Below are positions 62,399-64,000 of a DNA stretch of 64,000 bases, piece by piece (position 1 is the first letter of the stretch; every line of letters begins with the position of its first letter). A program made the position numbers and the translations under genes. The notes beneath the pieces are model-generated. The model saw only the letters and a list, made by a program, of their open reading frames with translations, did no database searches and was not told the DNA's origin. The stretch comes from JANNNF01 sp963772935 (GTDB lineage Bacteria > Pseudomonadota > Alphaproteobacteria > Rhodobacterales > Rhodobacteraceae), in the NCBI GenBank assembly GCA_963772935.1, contig CAVYZK010000004.1, positions 496,001-560,000 of the forward strand, given 5' to 3'.

Positions 62399-64000
62399 AT
62401 GTCACTTGCCCTGATCGCCGTCCTGCCCTTTCTGGGGGCCTTGCTGCCCGGAATAGCGATCCGTTGGGGCCGTGGCTTCTGCGCGGCGGTGACAGGGCTG
62501 GTCACTGCCATCGCATTGTTTGCCGTGCTGCAACATGCGCCCGCCGTACTGGCCGGGAACGTGGTGCAGGCGCGGCTCGACTGGGTGCCAAGCCTGGGCC
62601 TGAACGCGAATTTCATGCTGGACGGGTTGGGGCTGATCTTCGCCCTGTTGATCCTTGGCATCGGGCTTTTGATCATCCTTTATGCCCGGTTTTATCTGGA
62701 TGAGGCCGACCCGATGGGCCGGTTCTTCACCTATCTTTTGCTGTTCCAGGGCGCGATGCTGGGCATCGTGCTGTCTGACAACATCCTGCTTTTGCTGATC
62801 TTCTGGGAGCTGACCTCGCTGTCCTCGTTCCTTTTGATCGGGTTCTGGCACCACCTTCCCGAAGGTCGCCAAGGCGCGCGCATGGCGCTGACCGTGACCG
62901 GGGCAGGCGGCCTTGCGATGATCGCGGGGATGCTGTTGCTGGGCCAGATCGCCGGATCATATGACCTGTCGGTGATCCTCGACGCCCGTGAAGCGATCCA
63001 GTCCAGCCCGCTCTACCTGCCCGCGCTGATCCTGATTTTGCTGGGATGTTTCACTAAATCGGCGCAGTTCCCGTTCCACTTCTGGCTGCCGCACGCGATG
63101 GCCGCGCCCACTCCGGTGTCGGCCTATCTGCACTCGGCGACCATGGTAAAGGCCGGGATTTTCCTGATGGCGCGGCTGTGGCCGGTGCTGGCGGGCACGC
63201 CGGAATGGTTTGAGATTGTCACCACGGCGGGCCTTGTGACCATGCTTCTGGGGGCAGCGATTGCCCTGTTCAAGGATGACCTCAAGGCCCTGCTGGCCTA
63301 TTCCACCGTCAGCCATCTGGGCCTGATCACGATGCTTTTGGGCATCGGCACCAAAGCCGCCGCCATTGCCGCCATCGTGCATATCCTGTGCCATGCCACC
63401 TTCAAAGCCGCCCTGTTCCTAAGCGCGGGCATCGTCGATCACGCCACCCACACCCGCGATCTGCGCCGGCTGGGCGGCCTTGCGCGCCTGATGCCGCTGA
63501 CCTTTACCCTTGCCGGTCTGGCCGCGCTGTCGATGGCAGGCATCCCGCCGCTGAACGGGTTTTTGTCGAAGGAACTGATGCTGGAGCAAGTCGCGCATAC
63601 TGTCTGGGGAGGCCAGCCATGGCTGCTCGGGGCACTGGCAACCCTCTCCGCGATGCTCTCATCTGCCTATGCCTTCCGCTTCGTCGCCCATGGCTTCCTC
63701 GGCCCGGTGAGGAGTGACTACCCCCACGCGCCCCAAGATCCGGGGCTTGGTCTGCTGGCTGCCCCCGCCGTACTGGTGGCTTTGGTGGTGATCATCGGTC
63801 TGATCCCCATGGGACTGTTCAGCGCGCTGGTCGATGCCGCCACCACCAGCGTGACCGGCACGGAAACCCACGCCCATCTGGCCCTGTGGCACGGCTTCGC
63901 CTCGCCAGCCTTGTGGATGTCGCTGGCCGCCATCGGCGGGGGTATTGCCTTGCTCGGGGCCTATCCCGGCCTGCTGAACCTCTGGATCAACACCCCCAAA
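62399..64000 (+). CDS. mrpA: Mrp/Mnh-type Na+/H+ antiporter subunit A, N-terminal part
   Basis: The frame opens at ATG 62399 and runs off the right edge after 534 codons without a stop. It is a multi-spanning relative of NuoL: IFWELTSLSSFLLIGFWHHL, FTKSAQFPFHFWLPHAMAAP, TPVSAYLHSATMVKAGIFLM, KDDLKALLAYSTVSHLGLIT, HATFKAALFLSAGIVDHAT and GIPPLNGFLSKELMLE. Conserved Lys and His residues of the proton-translocating half-channels are present. Full MrpA is 770-960 residues, and the rest of the operon (mrpC-G) should follow outside the window. Confidence 0.92.
   Translation, partial: MSLALIAVLPFLGALLPGIAIRWGRGFCAAVTGLVTAIALFAVLQHAPAVLAGNVVQARLDWVPSLGLNANFMLDGLGLIFALLILGIGLLIILYARFYLDEADPMGRFFTYLLLFQGAMLGIVLSDNILLLLIFWELTSLSSFLLIGFWHHLPEGRQGARMALTVTGAGGLAMIAGMLLLGQIAGSYDLSVILDAREAIQSSPLYLPALILILLGCFTKSAQFPFHFWLPHAMAAPTPVSAYLHSATMVKAGIFLMARLWPVLAGTPEWFEIVTTAGLVTMLLGAAIALFKDDLKALLAYSTVSHLGLITMLLGIGTKAAAIAAIVHILCHATFKAALFLSAGIVDHATHTRDLRRLGGLARLMPLTFTLAGLAALSMAGIPPLNGFLSKELMLEQVAHTVWGGQPWLLGALATLSAMLSSAYAFRFVAHGFLGPVRSDYPHAPQDPGLGLLAAPAVLVALVVIIGLIPMGLFSALVDAATTSVTGTETHAHLALWHGFASPALWMSLAAIGGGIALLGAYPGLLNLWINTPK

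Overview
This 64 kb window is a high-GC chromosome segment from an alphaproteobacterium, almost certainly a member of the Rhodobacteraceae (order Rhodobacterales). The evidence is the gene order rsfS-rlmH-gpmI-envC-ctpA-rppH, an irr-type Fur regulator divergent from fabA-fabB-fabI, leuCD/leuB spread over neighbouring units, an FrcBCA-type sugar ABC transporter with a divergent ROK regulator, and many GTG/ATGA overlaps. I cannot name the genus. Most of the window is housekeeping chromosome. I see no insertion sequence, prophage or CRISPR array.

Layout. 1-6137: methionine aminopeptidase (cut by the window edge), a CinA/MoaB-like protein, a GNAT acetyltransferase, an OmpA protein, a LysR regulator and fadH. 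6289-11967: RNA turnover, cell wall, glycolysis and ribosome block (rppH, ctpA, envC, gpmI, rlmH, rsfS), all on the minus strand. 12238-19051: leucine synthesis (leuC, leuD, leuB) interleaved with a membrane protein, an exo/endonuclease-like secreted protein and a DMT exporter. 19066-21904: a small accessory hotspot with tRNA-Pro, a truncated arsH, tRNA-Gly and a two-gene type II restriction-modification system (GIY-YIG nuclease plus m5C methylase). 22139-28788: dioxygenase, VOC protein, fabI-fabB-(orphan ORF)-fabA, irr, transglutaminase and fasciclin. 28900-38554: surface structures, namely an archaic (Csu-like) chaperone-usher pilus operon followed by a 1634-residue RTX repeat protein. 38939-49164: lytic transglycosylase, tRNA-Glu, ynfA, LysR/puuD, coiled-coil and OmpA envelope proteins, ubiA, rsmE, gshA. 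49842-54636: plsY, a dihydroorotase-like gene, small membrane proteins and pyrB on one strand. 54755-64000: UDG-family protein, moaB, DsbD-like, yqgE, the ROK/frcBCA sugar uptake locus, and the start of an Mrp-type Na+/H+ antiporter.

A striking technical or biological feature cuts across the window. Nine conserved genes (fadH, rppH, ctpA, DMT transporter, pilus tip protein, usher, puuD, dihydroorotase-like, ROK regulator) are each broken, and in every case removing one extra base per break restores the family sequence. There are eleven events and all are +1 insertions. This looks more like insertion-biased sequencing error than gene decay, so these genes are probably functional in the organism.

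The most interesting biology is the restriction-modification hotspot between two tRNAs, the pilus operon whose chaperone has lost its second domain, the enzyme-free giant RTX protein, the low-GC orphan ORF inside the fabA-fabB unit, the dihydroorotase homologue lacking its metal ligands next to pyrB, and several intergenic palindromic elements, including twin 20-bp TTCGAA-centred palindromes.
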